Source of the DNA: Balaenoptera acutorostrata
Lineage: Eukaryota; Chordata; Mammalia; Artiodactyla; Balaenopteridae
Reading direction: 5' to 3'
DNA: 64,000 bases
Assembly (NCBI RefSeq): GCF_949987535.1
Contig: NC_080081.1
Span: forward strand, 48,086,973-48,150,972
The translations under genes and the position numbers were made by a program. Under the pieces are notes generated by a model. That model saw only the letters and a list, made by a program, of their open reading frames with translations, was not told the origin of the DNA and did no database searches. Within the stretch, counting starts at the first letter, position 1. Each line of letters begins with the position of its first letter. This document shows positions 35,607 through 48,135 of the stretch, piece after piece.

Positions 35607-38600
35607 ATGGTACTAAGAACATATATATCGATAACTACCTTAAATATAAATGGATTAAATGCTCCAAACAAAAGATATAGACTGGCTGAATGGATAGAAA
35701 AACAAGACCTGTATATGTGCTGTCTACAAGAGACCCACTTCAGACCTAGGGACACATACAGACTGAAAGTGAGGGGATGGAAAAAGATAATCCATGCAAA
35801 TGGAAATCAAAGGAAAGCTGGAGTAGCAATTCTCATATCAGACAAACTAGACTTTAAAATAAAGACTATTACAAGAGACAAAGAAGGACACTATGTAATG
35901 ATCAAGGGATCAATCCAAGAAGAAGATATAACAATTGTAAATATTTATGCACCCAACATAGGTGCACATCAATACACAAGGCAAATGCTAACAGCCATAA
36001 TATGGGAAATCGACAGTAACACAATCATAGTAGGGGACTTTAACACCCCACTTTCACCAATGGGCAGATCATCCAAAATGAAAATAAATAAGGAAACTCA
36101 AGCTTTAATTGACACATTAAACAAGATGGACTTAATTGATATTTATAGGACATTACATCCAAAACAACAGAATACACTTTCTTCTCAAGAGCTCATGGAA
36201 CATTTTCCAGGAGAGATCATATCTTGGGTCACAAATCAAGCCTTGGTAAATTTAAGAAAATTGAAATCATATCAAGTATCTTTTCCGACCACAACGCTAT
36301 GAGACAAGATATCAATTACAGGAAAAAATCTGAAAAGAATACAAACACATGGAGGCTAAACAATACACTACTAAATAACCAAGAGATCACTGAAGAAATC
36401 AAAGAGGAAATCAAAAAATACCTAGAAACATATGACAATGGAAACACGATGACCCAAAACCTATGGGATGCAGCAAAAGCAGTTCTAAGAAGAAAGTTTA
36501 TTGCAATTCAATCCTACCTCAAGAAACAAGAAACATCTCAAATAAACAACCTAACCTTACACCTAAAGCAAGTAGAGACAGAAGAACAAAAGAACCCCAA
36601 AGTTAGCAGAAGGAAAGAAAGCATAGAGATCAGACCAGAAATAAATGAAAAAGAAATGAAGGAAACAATAGCAAACATCAATAAAACTAAAAGCTGTTTT
36701 TTTGAGAAGACAAAAAAGATTTATAAACCATTAGCCAGACTCATCGAGAAAACAAAGGGAGAAGACTCAAATCAATAGAATTACAAATGAAAAGAAGTAA
36801 CAACTCACACTGCAGAAATACAAAGGATCATGAGAGATTACAACAAGCAACTATATGCCGATAAAATGGACAACCTGGAAGAAATGGACAAATTCTTAGA
36901 AAAGCACAACCTTCCAAGACTGAACCAGGAAGAAATAGAAAATATAAACAGACCAATCACAAGCACTGAAATTGGGACTGTAATTAAAAATTTTCCAACA
37001 AGCAAAAGCCCAGGAGCAGATGGCTTCAAAGGTGAATTCTATCAAGCATTTAGAGAGGAGCTAACACCTATCCTTCTCAAATTCTTCGAAATATATCAGA
37101 GGGAGGAACACTCCCAGACTCATTCTACAAGGTGACCATCACCTTGATTCCTAAACCAGATAAAGATGTCACAAAGAAAGAAAACTACAGGTCAATATCA
37201 CGGATGAACATATATGCAAAAATTCTCAACAAAATACTAGCAAACAGAATCCAACAGCACATTTAAAGGATCATACACTGTGATCAAGTGGGGTTTATCC
37301 CAGAAATGCAAGGATTCTTCAGTATATTCAAATCAATCAATGTGGTAAACCATATAAACAAAGTGAAGGAGAAAAACCATACGATCATCTCAATAGATGC
37401 AGAAAAAACTTTCAACACAATTGAACACCCATTTATGATTAAAACGCTCCAGAAAATAGGCATATAGGCAACTTACCTCAACATAATAAAGGGCATATAT
37501 GACAGACCACAGCCAACATCTTTCTCAATGGTGAGAAACTAAAACCATTTCCTCTAAGATCAGGAACAAGACAAGGTTGTCCACTCTCACCACTGTTATT
37601 CAACATAGTTTTGGAAGTTTTAACCACAACAATCAGAGAAGAAAAAGAAATAAAAGGAATCCAAATTGGAAAAGAAGAAGTAAAGTGGTCACTGTTTGCA
37701 GATGACAACATACTACACATAGAGGAAACTAAAGATGCTACCAGAAAAGTACTAGGGCTAATCAATGAATTTGGTAAAGTAGCAGGATACAAAATGAATG
37801 CACAGAAATCTCTTGCATTCCTATACACTAATGATGAAAAATCTGAAAGAGAAGGAAACACTCCCATACACCACTGCAACAAAAAGAATAAAATATCTAG
37901 GAATAAACCTACCCAAGGAGACAAAAGACCTGTATGCAGAAAACTATAAGACACTGATGAAGGAAATTAATGATGATACAAAATGGTGGAGAGATATACC
38001 ATGTTCTTGGATTGGAAGAATCAACATTGTGAAAATGACTATACTACCCAAAGCAATTTACAGATTCAGTGCAATCCCTATCAAAATAGCAATGGCATTT
38101 TTCACAAAACTAGAACAAAAAATTTCACAATTTGTATGGAAACACAAAAGACCCCGAATAACCAAGGCAATCTTGAGAAGGAAAAATGGAGCTGGAGGAA
38201 TCAGGCTCCCATACTTCAGATTATACTACAAAGCTACAGTAATCAAGACAGTATGGTAGTGGCACAAAAACAGAAATATAGATCAATGGAACAAGATAGA
38301 AAGCCCAGAGATGAACTCTTACACATGTGGTCACTTTATTTTTGATAAAGGAGGCAAGAATATACAATGGGGAAAAGACAGCCTCTTCAATAAGTGGTGC
38401 TGGGAAAACTGGACAGCTACATGTAAAAGAATGAAATTAGAACACTCCCTAACACCACACACAAAAGTAAACTCAAAATGGATTAAAGACCTAGATATAA
38501 GGCCAGACACTATAATACTCTTAGAGGAAAAATAGTCAGAACACTGACATAAATCACAGGAAGTTCCTTTTTGACCCACCTCCTAGAGAAATGGAAATAA

Positions 38601-39403
38601 AAGCAAACTAATGGGACCTAATGAAACTTAAAATCTTTTGCACAGCAAAGGAAACAATAAACAAGATGAAAAGACAACCCTCTGAATGGGAGAAAATGTT
38701 TGCAAATGATACAACTGACAAAGGATTAATCTCCAAAATATATAAGCAGCTCATGCAGCTCAATATCAATAAAACAAAAAACCCAATCCAAAAATGGGCA
38801 GAAGACCTAAACAGACATTTCTCCAAAGAAGATATACAGATTGCCAACAAGCACACGAAAGGATGCTTAACATCACTAATCATTAGAGAAATGCAAATCA
38901 AAACTACAGTGAGGTATCACCTCACACCAGTCAGAATGGCCATCATCAAAAAATCTATAAAAAATAAATGCTGCAGAGGGTGTGGAGAAGAGGGAACCCT
39001 ATTGCACTGTTGGTAGGAATGTAAATTGATACAGCCACTATGGAGAACAGTATGGAGGTTCCTTAAAAAACTAAAAATAGAACTACCATATGACCCAGCA
39101 ACCCCACTACTGGGCATATACCCTGAGAAAACCATAATTTAAAAAGAATCATGTACCACAATGTTCATTGCAGCACTATTTACAATAGTCAGGACATGGA
39201 AGCAACCTAAGTGCCCATCGACAGATGAATGGTTAAACAATATGTGGCACATATATACAACAGAATATTACTCAGCCATAAAAGGAAACGAAATTGAGTT
39301 ATTTGTAGTGAGGTGGGTGGAACTAGAGACTGTCATACAGAGTGAGGTAAGTCAGAAAGAGAAAAAGAAATGCCGTATGGTAACACATAAATATGGAATC
39401 TAA
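35607..39403 (+). pseudogene. L1 ORF2 remnant (copy 3)
   Basis: The start codon is kept. The first 231 codons carry the endonuclease with [14 protein letters not shown] (catalytic Glu present) and [10 protein letters not shown] frameshift near 36200 leads into SDHNAMRQDINY. The reverse transcriptase is in pieces, and its catalytic box reads [11 protein letters not shown]. The C-terminal part ([15 protein letters not shown]) ends in a stop at 39015. At least eight lesions are visible, more than in the copy at 47227. Confidence 0.88.
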
Positions 39404-39799
39404 AAAATAAAAAAATAAAAAAATAAAAACGAAAATTTCAGAAAAACCTAGGGGCAAGACGGGAATAAAGACACAGACCTACTAGAGAATGGACTTGAGG
39501 ATACGGGGTGGGGGAAGGGTAAGCTGGGACAAAGTGAGAGGGTGGCATGGACATAAATACACTACCAAACGTAAAATAGATAGCTAGTGGGAAGCAGCCA
39601 CATAGCACAGGTAAATCAGCTCAGTTGTTTGTGACCACCTAGAGGGGTGGGATAGGGAGGGTGGGAGGGAGGGAGATGCAAGAGGGAAGAGATATGGGAA
39701 CATATGTATATGTATAACTCTTTCACTTTGTTATAAAGCAGAAACTAACACACCATTGTAAAGCAATTGTACTCCAATAAAGATGTTAAAAAAAAAAAA

Positions 39800-40110
39800 G
39801 ATGCAGACATAGAGAATGGACTTGATGGGGGAAGAGTAAGCTGGGATAAAGTGAGAGAGCAGCATGGACATATATACACTCCCAAATGTAAAATAGATAG
39901 CTAGTGGGAAGCAGCCATATAGCACAGGGAGATCAGCTTGGTGCTTTGTGACCACCTAGAGGGATGGGTTAGGGAGGGTGGGAGGGAGACGCAAGAGGGA
40001 AGAGATATGGGGATATATGTATATGTATAGCTGATTCACTTTGTTATAAAGCAGAAACTAACACACCATTGTAAAGAAATTATACTCCATTAAATATGTT
40101 AAAAAATTAT
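39800..40110 (+). mobile_element. Second L1 3' tail joined to the poly(A) of copy 3
   Basis: Text beginning AGACATAGAGAATGGACTTG and ending ACTCCATTAAATATGTTAAA repeats the final ~300 bp of the preceding L1 with a few percent differences. It begins directly after a 12-nt A run. Either a truncated L1 inserted into that A run, or one insertion already carried both tails. Confidence 0.9.
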
Positions 40111-40490
40111 ATATCCTGCTCCTCATCCTCTATGAATCCTCAAGTCTATGATGATCTCTTCCTTCTCAGAAGTCTTACTACATTTACAATGTCGTGTTCG
40201 CAGCTTCTTGACAGTCATGCTTCAGTCACTGCCACCTTCTCTGCCAGGACTTCCCTGACTATGCAGCATAAGTTAGCCTCTGTCACTGTATACAATATCA
40301 CACACAAACTTTTGTTTTCTTCATAATGCTTATTATTGTTTGAATATCTCATTAATTTACTTCTTTATTACCTGTCACCACTCTCTAGAATTCATGTTTC
40401 ATGAAAGCAGGGACTTTGTTTACCTTGTTAACTACTGGTTTTCCTCATGTCTAGAAGAGTGGTACTTAGTGGTGTTTAGTGACTACTTAT
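40111..40490 (+). repeat. L2-like fragment, right part
   Basis: The text CCTGACTATGCAGC, then GAATTCATGTTTCATGAAAG, then CAGGGACTTTGTTTACC resembles the L2 3' region (where L2 reads GCTCCATGAGGGCAGGG). With 32230-32352 it forms one element interrupted by the L1. Confidence 0.55.
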
Positions 40491-43400
40491 AGATTGGCTG
40501 CCCGCCTGGCTGGCTGGCTGGCTGGATCCTGGGTACTGAAGAAGATCTATAGAAGGTTTTACACTATAAAAGTTGTAGGACTGATTGGAGCTGGTCCTTG
40601 TAAGATGATTATTGGAAGTAATAGACATCCTTGGTGGGGAAGGTGCAATAATGGGGACAAAACATGAGAATAAATGTAGAATGTATTTGTGCTGAGTGGC
40701 TTGGGAATGAACAGTACTTGCTAACCAGGAGTTAAATCCCACATCTCATTCTGACTACTTAGTTGGCCAACACTAAACATTTGTGGTTCAATGTGTGTGA
40801 ACACAGATCTGGTTGTCATGTACCTTCAAATGGGAAAATTATCCTTGTTCAAGTAGAAATTAATCAGAATTTGGCCTTAGTCCTGGTAAAGGAAAAGAAA
40901 ATAGATTTTACAAAAATATCAAGTAGTTGGCTATATATCAATATTTCTGTAATGAGTTTTATCAAAGTTTAATTTTGTTGTATAGCTCACCTATTTTTCT
41001 AAAGCTCTTTACAAATATAGAACTTTCTGGGGATAAAAATAAAGCCTTATGACTACTATAGATATGGGCATTAACTTCTAACTGGAGTTTAACAATTGGC
41101 ACAAGAGCACCTGTGTTTGTTTTTTCTTTTGGATGATGATGATTTTTTATCTGAATGTTCCTCCATCTCTTAATGAGAAGGTACCCAGCAGTAATGATGT
41201 AGAGTGCCTCATTAAGGTAACCATTTATTCCATTCTATCAAATAGTCATTTTAAACTTCTGAGAATTTATTTGACTATTTCCAGAATTGTTTCAGTTCAA
41301 TCACAATTTTACCGTTTTTGTGGGTAATTCCACTTATCTAAAGCTCTACTTACTTTCCTTTGGGAGTACATTGTTTTGTAGATAACAATGATAAGAAAAT
41401 TGACTTATAAAGCTCTCTAGCTGTTAAAACAAGACCATGTAGTTTCCATGGTTTGGGCTCTTGGTCTTCTTTCCTATCACATCATTTAATAGAATTTTAC
41501 TGTTCTATTTAAGTATGCTCAAGCATATTTCTGATATGTCATTAACTTTTGATTCTTAACCTGACAACCTAAAAAGTGTTACTGAATAATAGAGCTTTAT
41601 TTTAACCTATTTGCCAAACTGATTCCTGTGAATGGGCATATTCCCAGGTATTAGAATAAAATTACTCATATTTATTAAAACTCAAAGCCTTATAAGCAGT
41701 GATAAGGGCAAAAAAGGAGTAGCTGTAGAACCATACAATTAGAAACACCCACCATAGTAGTGCAACCTGTTGTCCAGGGTACCTACTTTTTAGGAACTCT
41801 GTTAGCTCTTAACATTACATCCAAATTTTATGTGTTCGTGTGTGTGTGTGAATGTGTGTATGTGCAATTTTGTGAAGAGAAGTTCCTTGACTTACATCAG
41901 ACTTTTGAGGAGGCCTGTTACTCTTCCCACCGAAGTTTGAGTGATGACAGTAGGGTGAAATAAGTCTTTGGCACCAATGTAGTTGCAGATGATTAGACTT
42001 AATACAGCATCTAGAGAAAGGGCTGATAATCACAGTTGATCACGTGGCAAAAACAAAACACTACTAGGGGATTGGACTAGAAGGGAAAACAAAGAACTTC
42101 ATTACAGAGATACCTGGACTAAAAGTGCTATATATTCAGTGGAAGAAATGATCACTTATAGTTCTAGAGATTAGAGAAGGCAGCTTCATGGAAGAGGAAG
42201 AATTGAACCAAACTTGGAGTGATAGGTTTGGACAAGCAAAGGCAGAAAATGATTCCTCTTTTAGGCAGGAGTTAAGGATATATAAATAATCCATGTGGAT
42301 ATAGTCTCTATCTGGGACATAAATTTTAGGTGAGAGTTTATAGATTGAATATCTAAACCAATGTTGATTTCTGAATTTGCTAGGTAAATGAAGGGATACT
42401 TACTGCACATTACAAATCAATCACCATATGTTCCATTTAATGATAGTTTCTGAATGCATTTCAAATGTGATTTTTATTTACATAAATTTACTTTACCTAG
42501 AGCATTTCACAAATATGGATGTTTCACACAACAAAGTATATGGAAACATGTGACTGTATTATAATTTCTTATGATTTTGTGATTTTACTAATACAAAATC
42601 TTTTGTGCATCCAAGGATTAAAAAATGATGCTACATATAAATGCATCGACCACTGGTACTATTATGATCTAGATTCTTAGAAAGTATGAGGAGGCATTTT
42701 GCTGTTTAAACTAGCCAAAGAAAGATCCATAGATTTTCTAAGCTCATTAGAAAAAAAAAAAATCAAAATCACCTCTTGCATTAGAATCTAGACTCCTTAC
42801 ATTCTAGTCTATTCTTTCTTCTAAAATACTATATATTTAACTAAGCAGAGCATAGTATTAAAAAAACAAACAAACAAATAAAATAGGCACGGAAGGGCAG
42901 TATGTAATCTGTGGATTGACTGTAGACATGGGTACAGGTGATTGATGGGGATGCCTTGTTTCCTTGTGGGAGCAGCATTCTTCTCTGCCCCAGGTTCACC
43001 ACGTATCTGGCAGCAGTGCTACCTCTTTCTTTCATTCTTTTTCTCAAAACAAAGGTCCCGGATCATTTTCCTTATTTCATCCTCTACTGGAGAATGCTCT
43101 GACCAGAGGAACCATATCTTTTTGAAATTGTGGAAAATTTTTCTTTTTAGACATAAACATTCCATTTTTTAATTTCTTTCTCTCAGTCTGAGTCTAGTTA
43201 TTCTTATTTTCTGACTTCTGAAAAAAATGTGTTAATATCTGTTTATTCTTTTGTGTTAGAGACAATAGAATGACTTCAGTAAGTTTAATGTCCCAGTTTA
43301 AAAGAGCCATAGATAATTATGACTGATGCTGTAGTGGAGTCATCTTTTCAGAATGTGGTGTGGAGATTTTTTATCTGGCTACCGCAGCAATCTGTCACAC

Positions 43401-43754
43401 CACAAAGGAAATTCTATTGTTTGTTTAGAAAATGTGTTCTAATGCCACCACCACATTCACAGAAAGTTAGTCCTCTCAGTCTCAGTGTGCTTTCGACTAA
43501 TTGTCATAAATAAGTGAGAAAAGAACATTTCTGTGTGTGTGCGTAATCATAATTTTAAATCATGTAATTCATAGAAGAAATTGTATACCAATTTTCCAAA
43601 GAAGTTAAAACATGAATTTACTTACACAATATAAGAAGTTTTTAATGTAACTTTTAAAAAATTTATCGCTTTTAGAACCTTAAGTAGAGCTTAAGTTGAA
43701 TAAGTGGGCAATAATAAGGCCAAGTATTTATATGTATGACGAAATGCCATTTAT
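40491..43754 (+). other. U12 intron, 3' part, no recognised feature
   Basis: This is AT-rich intronic sequence with a short GGCT run near 40505. Open frames of 60-80 codons (for example 40763-40972 and 42942-43172) have no domain pattern. I identified no further insertion. Confidence 0.4.
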
Positions 43755-43960
43755 TTTTCTAAGAACTTTGTATGTATTAACTCATTAGTCCTCACAACAG
43801 CCCTATAAGTGATGTTATTATTATTATTCCCATTTTACAGGTAACAAAATTGTGGCACAGAAATGAAGGCATTTGTCCACTGGCACAATACTACTAAGTG
43901 CAGGAGCTAGAAATTGACCCCAGGTTGTCCACTTTAACTACTATGCACAATGCCTGTGTT
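43755..43960 (-). repeat. MIR SINE, minus strand
   Basis: The text is the complement of MIR: CTTTGTATGTATTAACTCAT, CCTCACAACAGCCCTATAAG, CCCATTTTACAGGTAAC and GGAGCTAGAAATTGACCCC. Confidence 0.8.
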
Positions 43961-44297
43961 ATTGATTTCAATATCATTGAAACTACTGAACTATAATTTT
44001 AAATCATATTGCATGATCTGATAAGATAGGCAAATTGGAAGAAAAATTTCCTTGTACTTAATTGTAAAATAGAAATATTAAATATATAAATAACTTTTCT
44101 GATAATTTTGCCAGTGTTAATTAGGAAGCACACTTAAGATTTCATCACTGTACAGTGTAGATTGAATTGTAAGAATGGTTAACTATTAGAGCTAATTTTG
44201 GCATTTTGGAGATATGTCATAATGGCTAACAATTAAATTAAAACATTGGACTTATAGGATTTTTTTCCCCTAAAACATTACTTTGTAAATTTCAGAA
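43961..44297 (+). other. U12 intron, last part before the branch site
   Basis: This is AT-rich intronic sequence with nothing recognised. It leads directly into the branch site and exon B. Confidence 0.4.
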
Positions 44298-44306
44298 TAC
44301 CTTAAC
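44298..44306 (+). promoter_or_regulatory. U12-type branch site
   Basis: TACCTTAAC matches the U12 branch consensus TTCCTTAAC at 8 of 9 positions. The branch adenosine (44304 or 44305) lies 11-12 nt before the AC intron end, which is the distance typical of U12 introns. No long polypyrimidine tract lies between it and the exon, as expected for this class. Confidence 0.88.
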
Positions 44307-44316
44307 TGTAATATAC

Positions 44317-44481
44317 AGCTTTGTTATCAGTGCAAAAGAACACTATGAGAAACTTTCAAAATTACATGAAAACATGGACAAGTTATACCAGAGTATAATG
44401 GGGTACTATGCCATCGATGTGAAGAAGGTGTCTGTGGAAGACTTTTTGACTGATGTGAATAACTTCAGAACCATGTTCATG
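44317..44481 (+). CDS. DIAPH3: DIAPH3 coding exon B (end of FH2 domain)
   Basis: This exon has 55 codons in phase 0. It begins SFVISAKEHYEKLSKLHEN and ends NNFRTMFM, followed by the donor GTATGT at 44482. It continues exon A without a frame break (KMS|SFVISAKE) and covers the last FH2 helices. YYAIDVKKVSVEDFL matches DIAPH3 as I remember it; DIAPH2 has YFIFDSKTVSIEEFF and DIAPH1 has YFVFDPKKLSVEEFF. In the family the next exon begins with Gln-Ala and leads into a basic coiled tail and the DAD autoinhibitory segment. I could not find that exon in the remaining 19.5 kb. Using the AG at 44317-44318 as acceptor would shift the frame into a nearby stop, so the AC at 44315-44316 must be the intron end. 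The exon looks functional. Confidence 0.9.
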
Positions 44482-45536
44482 GTATGTTAAAAATCTTAAC
44501 TTGTTTTTTAAAAGTATTTGTATCTATATTACTTCATCTATTATTACTCTTATTACTTCATCCTACTCCTGTTGTCTGTAGTAAAATCTACCTTTTCTGA
44601 TATTGAAAGTTAGCTTTAAAATTTTCAGATTTTTAAATCTATTGAAAAATGTGTGTTTTGTTCTTTTTTTGGCCTTCCCAACATTAAGCTGTAATCAGAA
44701 ATTTTGATTGAAAAAGTGACAAATTCTGAAGTTTTTCGTAGAGACTCCCCTCGTGGCTGACTACAAAGCACTTTTGTAATAAGTTTTTGGCTATGAATTT
44801 GTTTCTTTATACTTAAGATCAATTTGTATTTTTGTGGTATAATTTTACCAAATTCTGTGCAGTTCTTGTGAAGCTTTTTCCCCCTTTTCTTTTCTTAATG
44901 CATTGTATAATAAGCTACCTGCAATTTGCCTTTGAATGGATTTTACATTCCTAGGGTTTCCTTTAGATACTTTAATAGGGAGGTCAGGTCTCTGATGTGG
45001 AATCCTTTCATTTAGGCATTAAAAAGATCTTTTGAAAAGTATTAGCTGATTAGATGGGGGAGAAAACCACACACGTATTAGAGTGAGAAAGCATTGTTTC
45101 CTCTAGGGAAACTGGTAATACATTTCTACAACGAAAAATTACGTTATTAATAGATGGGTGAGTCACTTTTGTGTTTCAGCAAATGTTTGTGGGGATTAAA
45201 AAGTTTTGAGGTGTAAAGAAAAAGAAGGTTGAATTTAAAGAAGGTTGAATTTCTTTTTAATCTCAGGAAAACTTTATTGCTGAATTTATTGGACTTGATT
45301 ATAATCACCTGGTTGTGACAAGATAACCTTTCAATAAAAACTCAATATTTTAAATGAAAGCTGGTCTACAATAAGTGCACATTTGCTCACAGCTCTAGTA
45401 TATTTCCTCCACATATTCAAAGTGATTTTTTAAATTATTTTTTCACTACCAGAAATGAATCTATTAAATATATTTATTATGTGCTATATTTGTGATGTAT
45501 AATATACTACTTTAATTTTTATAACATTTTATGAGG
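44482..45536 (+). other. DIAPH3 intron downstream of exon B
   Basis: The intron starts GTATGT, an ordinary U2-type donor. The rest is AT-rich with a perfect 16-bp tandem duplication (AAAGAAGGTTGAATTT at 45221-45236 and 45237-45252). Confidence 0.5.
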
Positions 45537-45775
45537 CAACATGGCTTAGTGGAAGTAGCAAAGGCTTTGCAGTTTGAGAGAGCAAGGTTTGGATTCCACA
45601 CTAGTTAATATATGACTATGAATACTTTTAACCTTCTCGAGCCTCAGTTTCCATATTTGTAAAAGGGGATGTTAATTCCTTTCTCATGAGAGTATTTAAA
45701 TATTAAATGAGATAATATATATTAAGTATCATAGCTCCTGGTGCATGGTAGTTGCTTAATAAATTATTATGCAGT
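45537..45775 (+). repeat. MIR SINE
   Basis: The text follows MIR: CAACATGGCTTAGTGGAAGT, GAGCCTCAGTTTCC, GTAAAAGGGGATG, TTAAATGAGATAATA and CTTAATAAATTATTAT. Confidence 0.85.
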
Positions 45776-46101
45776 AAAAGGTTAACTCAGTAGGCTTGAG
45801 GTACTCAAACCCTGTACATTTTAGAGAAAGTAGTGGCCCTTAACTGGCTCTGGAGAGAGCAGCTCTAAGCCTTGGAATATCCTGCCCGATATGGCCATCT
45901 TTGTATACCTGGTACCTTGGGCCAAGCTAGATAGTTTATGCAAAAAATGTGATTTTCGGTGAACACCTATTTTTGTTCACCAGGGACCTTGGGCCACACT
46001 GTGTCAGTTCATCGTCTGTGGGGTGCTGGAGACTGAGTAGCCAAGGTCATTCATGCAGGGAGTCTATATTCATGCCTGCATGACTGACCTCAATAACTCT
46101 T

Positions 46102-46440
46102 ATTTATTTATTTATTTATTTAAATTTTATTTTAGTTTTTTGGCTGCATTGTGTCTTAGTTGTAGCACGTGGGATCTTTTGTTGTGGTGCATGGGATTCT
46201 CTCTAGTTGTGGCATGCAGGTTTTCGCTTCTCTGGTTGTGGCGTGCAGGCTCCAGGGTGAGTGGGCTCTATAATTTTGGCATGCGGGCTCTCTAGTAGAG
46301 GCACCCAAGCTCAGTAGTTGTGGCACATGGGCTTAATTATCCTGAGGCATATGGGATCTTAGTTCCCCAACCAGGGATTGAACCCATGTCCCCTGCATTG
46401 GAAGGTGTATTCTTTACAACTGGACCACCAGGGAAGTCCC
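46102..46440 (-). mobile_element. Older CHR-type SINE, minus strand
   Basis: Read on the minus strand, the element starts GGGGACTTCCCTGGTGGTCC and has a B-box-like GGGTTCAATCCCTGG. A body poorer in CpG than the other copies and an AAATAAAT tail follow. CTCAATAACTCTT occurs at 46089-46101 and at 46441-46453 (13-bp target-site duplication). The changed head (ACTTCC, GGTCCA) suggests an older CHR subfamily. Confidence 0.9.
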
Positions 46441-46453
46441 CTCAATAACTCTT

Positions 46454-47211
46454 GACTTCAAGGCTTGGGTGAGCTTCCCTGGTTGGCAGTACATCACAAG
46501 TGTTGTCACACATTGTTGCTGGAATAATGAAACTCCACTGGGAGAAGACAACTGTGATTTTAATCTATATCCTTTCACTGTAAGAAACTGTTAACCGTGA
46601 GTGTAACAACTTTTCTGAGTTCTGTGAGTCCTTCCAACAAATTATCAATCCTGAGAGTGGTCTTGGGGACCCATGACACAATTAGGCATAAAATTATAAA
46701 ATGCATATATAAAATAATAATACCCATCAGATATTGAGTATTTTCTATGAACCAGACATTTTTCCAAGTGACTTCCATATATTATCTCAGTCAATCTTCA
46801 TGATAATTCTGTATCTTTTTGCTGTTTCTATCCCCCTTTGGCAAATGAAGAAAGAGACCAAGGCCGTATTGTCTGGTTTTGAAACCAGACCTATTCCACA
46901 TCTTCCGGAGATCTGGTAGGAGTTCTCTGGGTAACTTGGCATTTCTGTTACTAGGTGGTGGGCAGAGAGAGAAAGTGTTTGAATGGAGAAGGGTTCAAGG
47001 TGGAGGGTCATAGAGTGACAGCTATACTTTGCCTATTTCAGAGTTTACATGGGTCCTAGAAGTAGCTGCTATCACACACACATACATACAGACACAGACA
47101 CAGACACACACACACACTCATATACACATTGTACTAAATTAAAATCATTAGAGCTAAGTATAAAACACTTTATCTAAATAAATAATCTGGAGAGGAAATT
47201 TTCTTTAGAAT
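46454..47211 (+). other. DIAPH3 intron with a CA repeat
   Basis: This is intronic sequence with an interrupted (CA)n run at 47072-47128. Nothing else is recognised. Confidence 0.4.
47072..47128. repeat. Interrupted (CA)n microsatellite
   Basis: CACACA, CATACATA and CAGACA units alternate. Confidence 0.9.
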
Positions 47212-48135
47212 AAAAATAAGCATAAACATAAAAAGGACTGGCTAGATGAACCAAGATGGCGGAGTAGAAGGACATGCTCTCGCTCCCTCTTGCGAGAACA
47301 CCAGAATCACAACTAGCTGCTGGACAATCATTGACAGGAAGACACTGAAACTCACCAAAAAAGATACCCCACATACAAAGACAAAGGAGAAGCCACAATG
47401 AGACAGTAGGAGGGGTGCAATCAGAGTAAAATCAAATCCCATAACTGGTGGGTGGGTGACTCACAGACTGGTGAACACTTATACCACAGAAGTCCACCCA
47501 CTGGAGTGAAGGTTCTGAGCCCCATGTCAGGCTTCCCAACCTGGGGGTCCGGCAACGGGAGGAGGAATTCATAGAGAATCAGACTTTGAAGCCCAGTGGG
47601 AATTGACTGCAGGACTTCGACAGGACTGGGGGAAACAGAGACCCCACTCTTGGAGGGCACACACAATATAGTGTGTGCATCGGGACCCAGGGGAAGGAGC
47701 AGTGACCCCGGGGGATACTGAACCAGACCTACCTGCTAGTGTTGGTAGGTCTCCTGCAGAGGCAGGGGGTGGCTCTGTTTCACCGTGGGGACAAGGACAC
47801 TGGCAGCAGAAGTTCTGGGAAGTACTCCTTGGCATGAGGCCTCCCAGAGTGTGTCATTAGCCCCACCAAAGAGCCCAGGTAGGCTCCAGTGTTGGGTTGC
47901 CTCAGGCAAAACAACCAACAGGGAAGGAACCCAGCCCCACCCATCAACAGTCAAGTGGATTAAAGTTTTACTGAGCTCTGACCACCACAGCAACAGTCAC
48001 CTCTACCCACCACCAGAGCCTCCCATCAAGCCTCTTAGATAGCCTCAACCACCAAAGGGCAGACAGCAGAAGCAAGAAAAACTACAATCCTGCAGCCTGT
48101 GGAACAAAAACCATATTCACAGAAAGATAGGCAAG

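Larger units (their letters stand above)
32353..40110 (+). mobile_element. Full-length L1 retrotransposon 3, sense to the gene, with two 3' tails
   Basis: The order on the + strand is 5'UTR (32353-34682), ORF1 remnant, ORF2 remnant, 3'UTR with AATAAA and a poly(A) run (39788-39799), and then a second copy of the last ~300 bp of an L1 3'UTR (39800-40110) ending in a shorter A run. ATATCCTGCTC occurs at 32342-32352 and at 40111-40121, so one 11-bp target-site duplication frames the whole unit. The left flank reads TTAAAATATCC, a TT|AAAA site as preferred by the L1 endonuclease. Both ORFs are broken. Confidence 0.93.
28884..44316 (+). other. DIAPH3: U12-type AT-AC intron of DIAPH3
   Basis: This 15,433-bp intron joins TCC to AGC in phase 0. 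It starts ATATCCTTT, a full match to the U12-dependent 5' splice site, and ends ...TAATATAC. There is no GT at the exon A border that would preserve the protein. The minor spliceosome (U11/U12/U4atac/U6atac) is therefore the expected machinery. I recall U12-type introns in the human DIAPH genes, so this is probably ancestral. A 7.7-kb sense L1 occupies half of the intron. Confidence 0.9.

Noticed and set aside
44317..44318. AG as the intron end instead of AC
   Set aside because: It would shift the reading frame into a nearby stop; the AC end keeps AGC TTT GTT ATC in frame.
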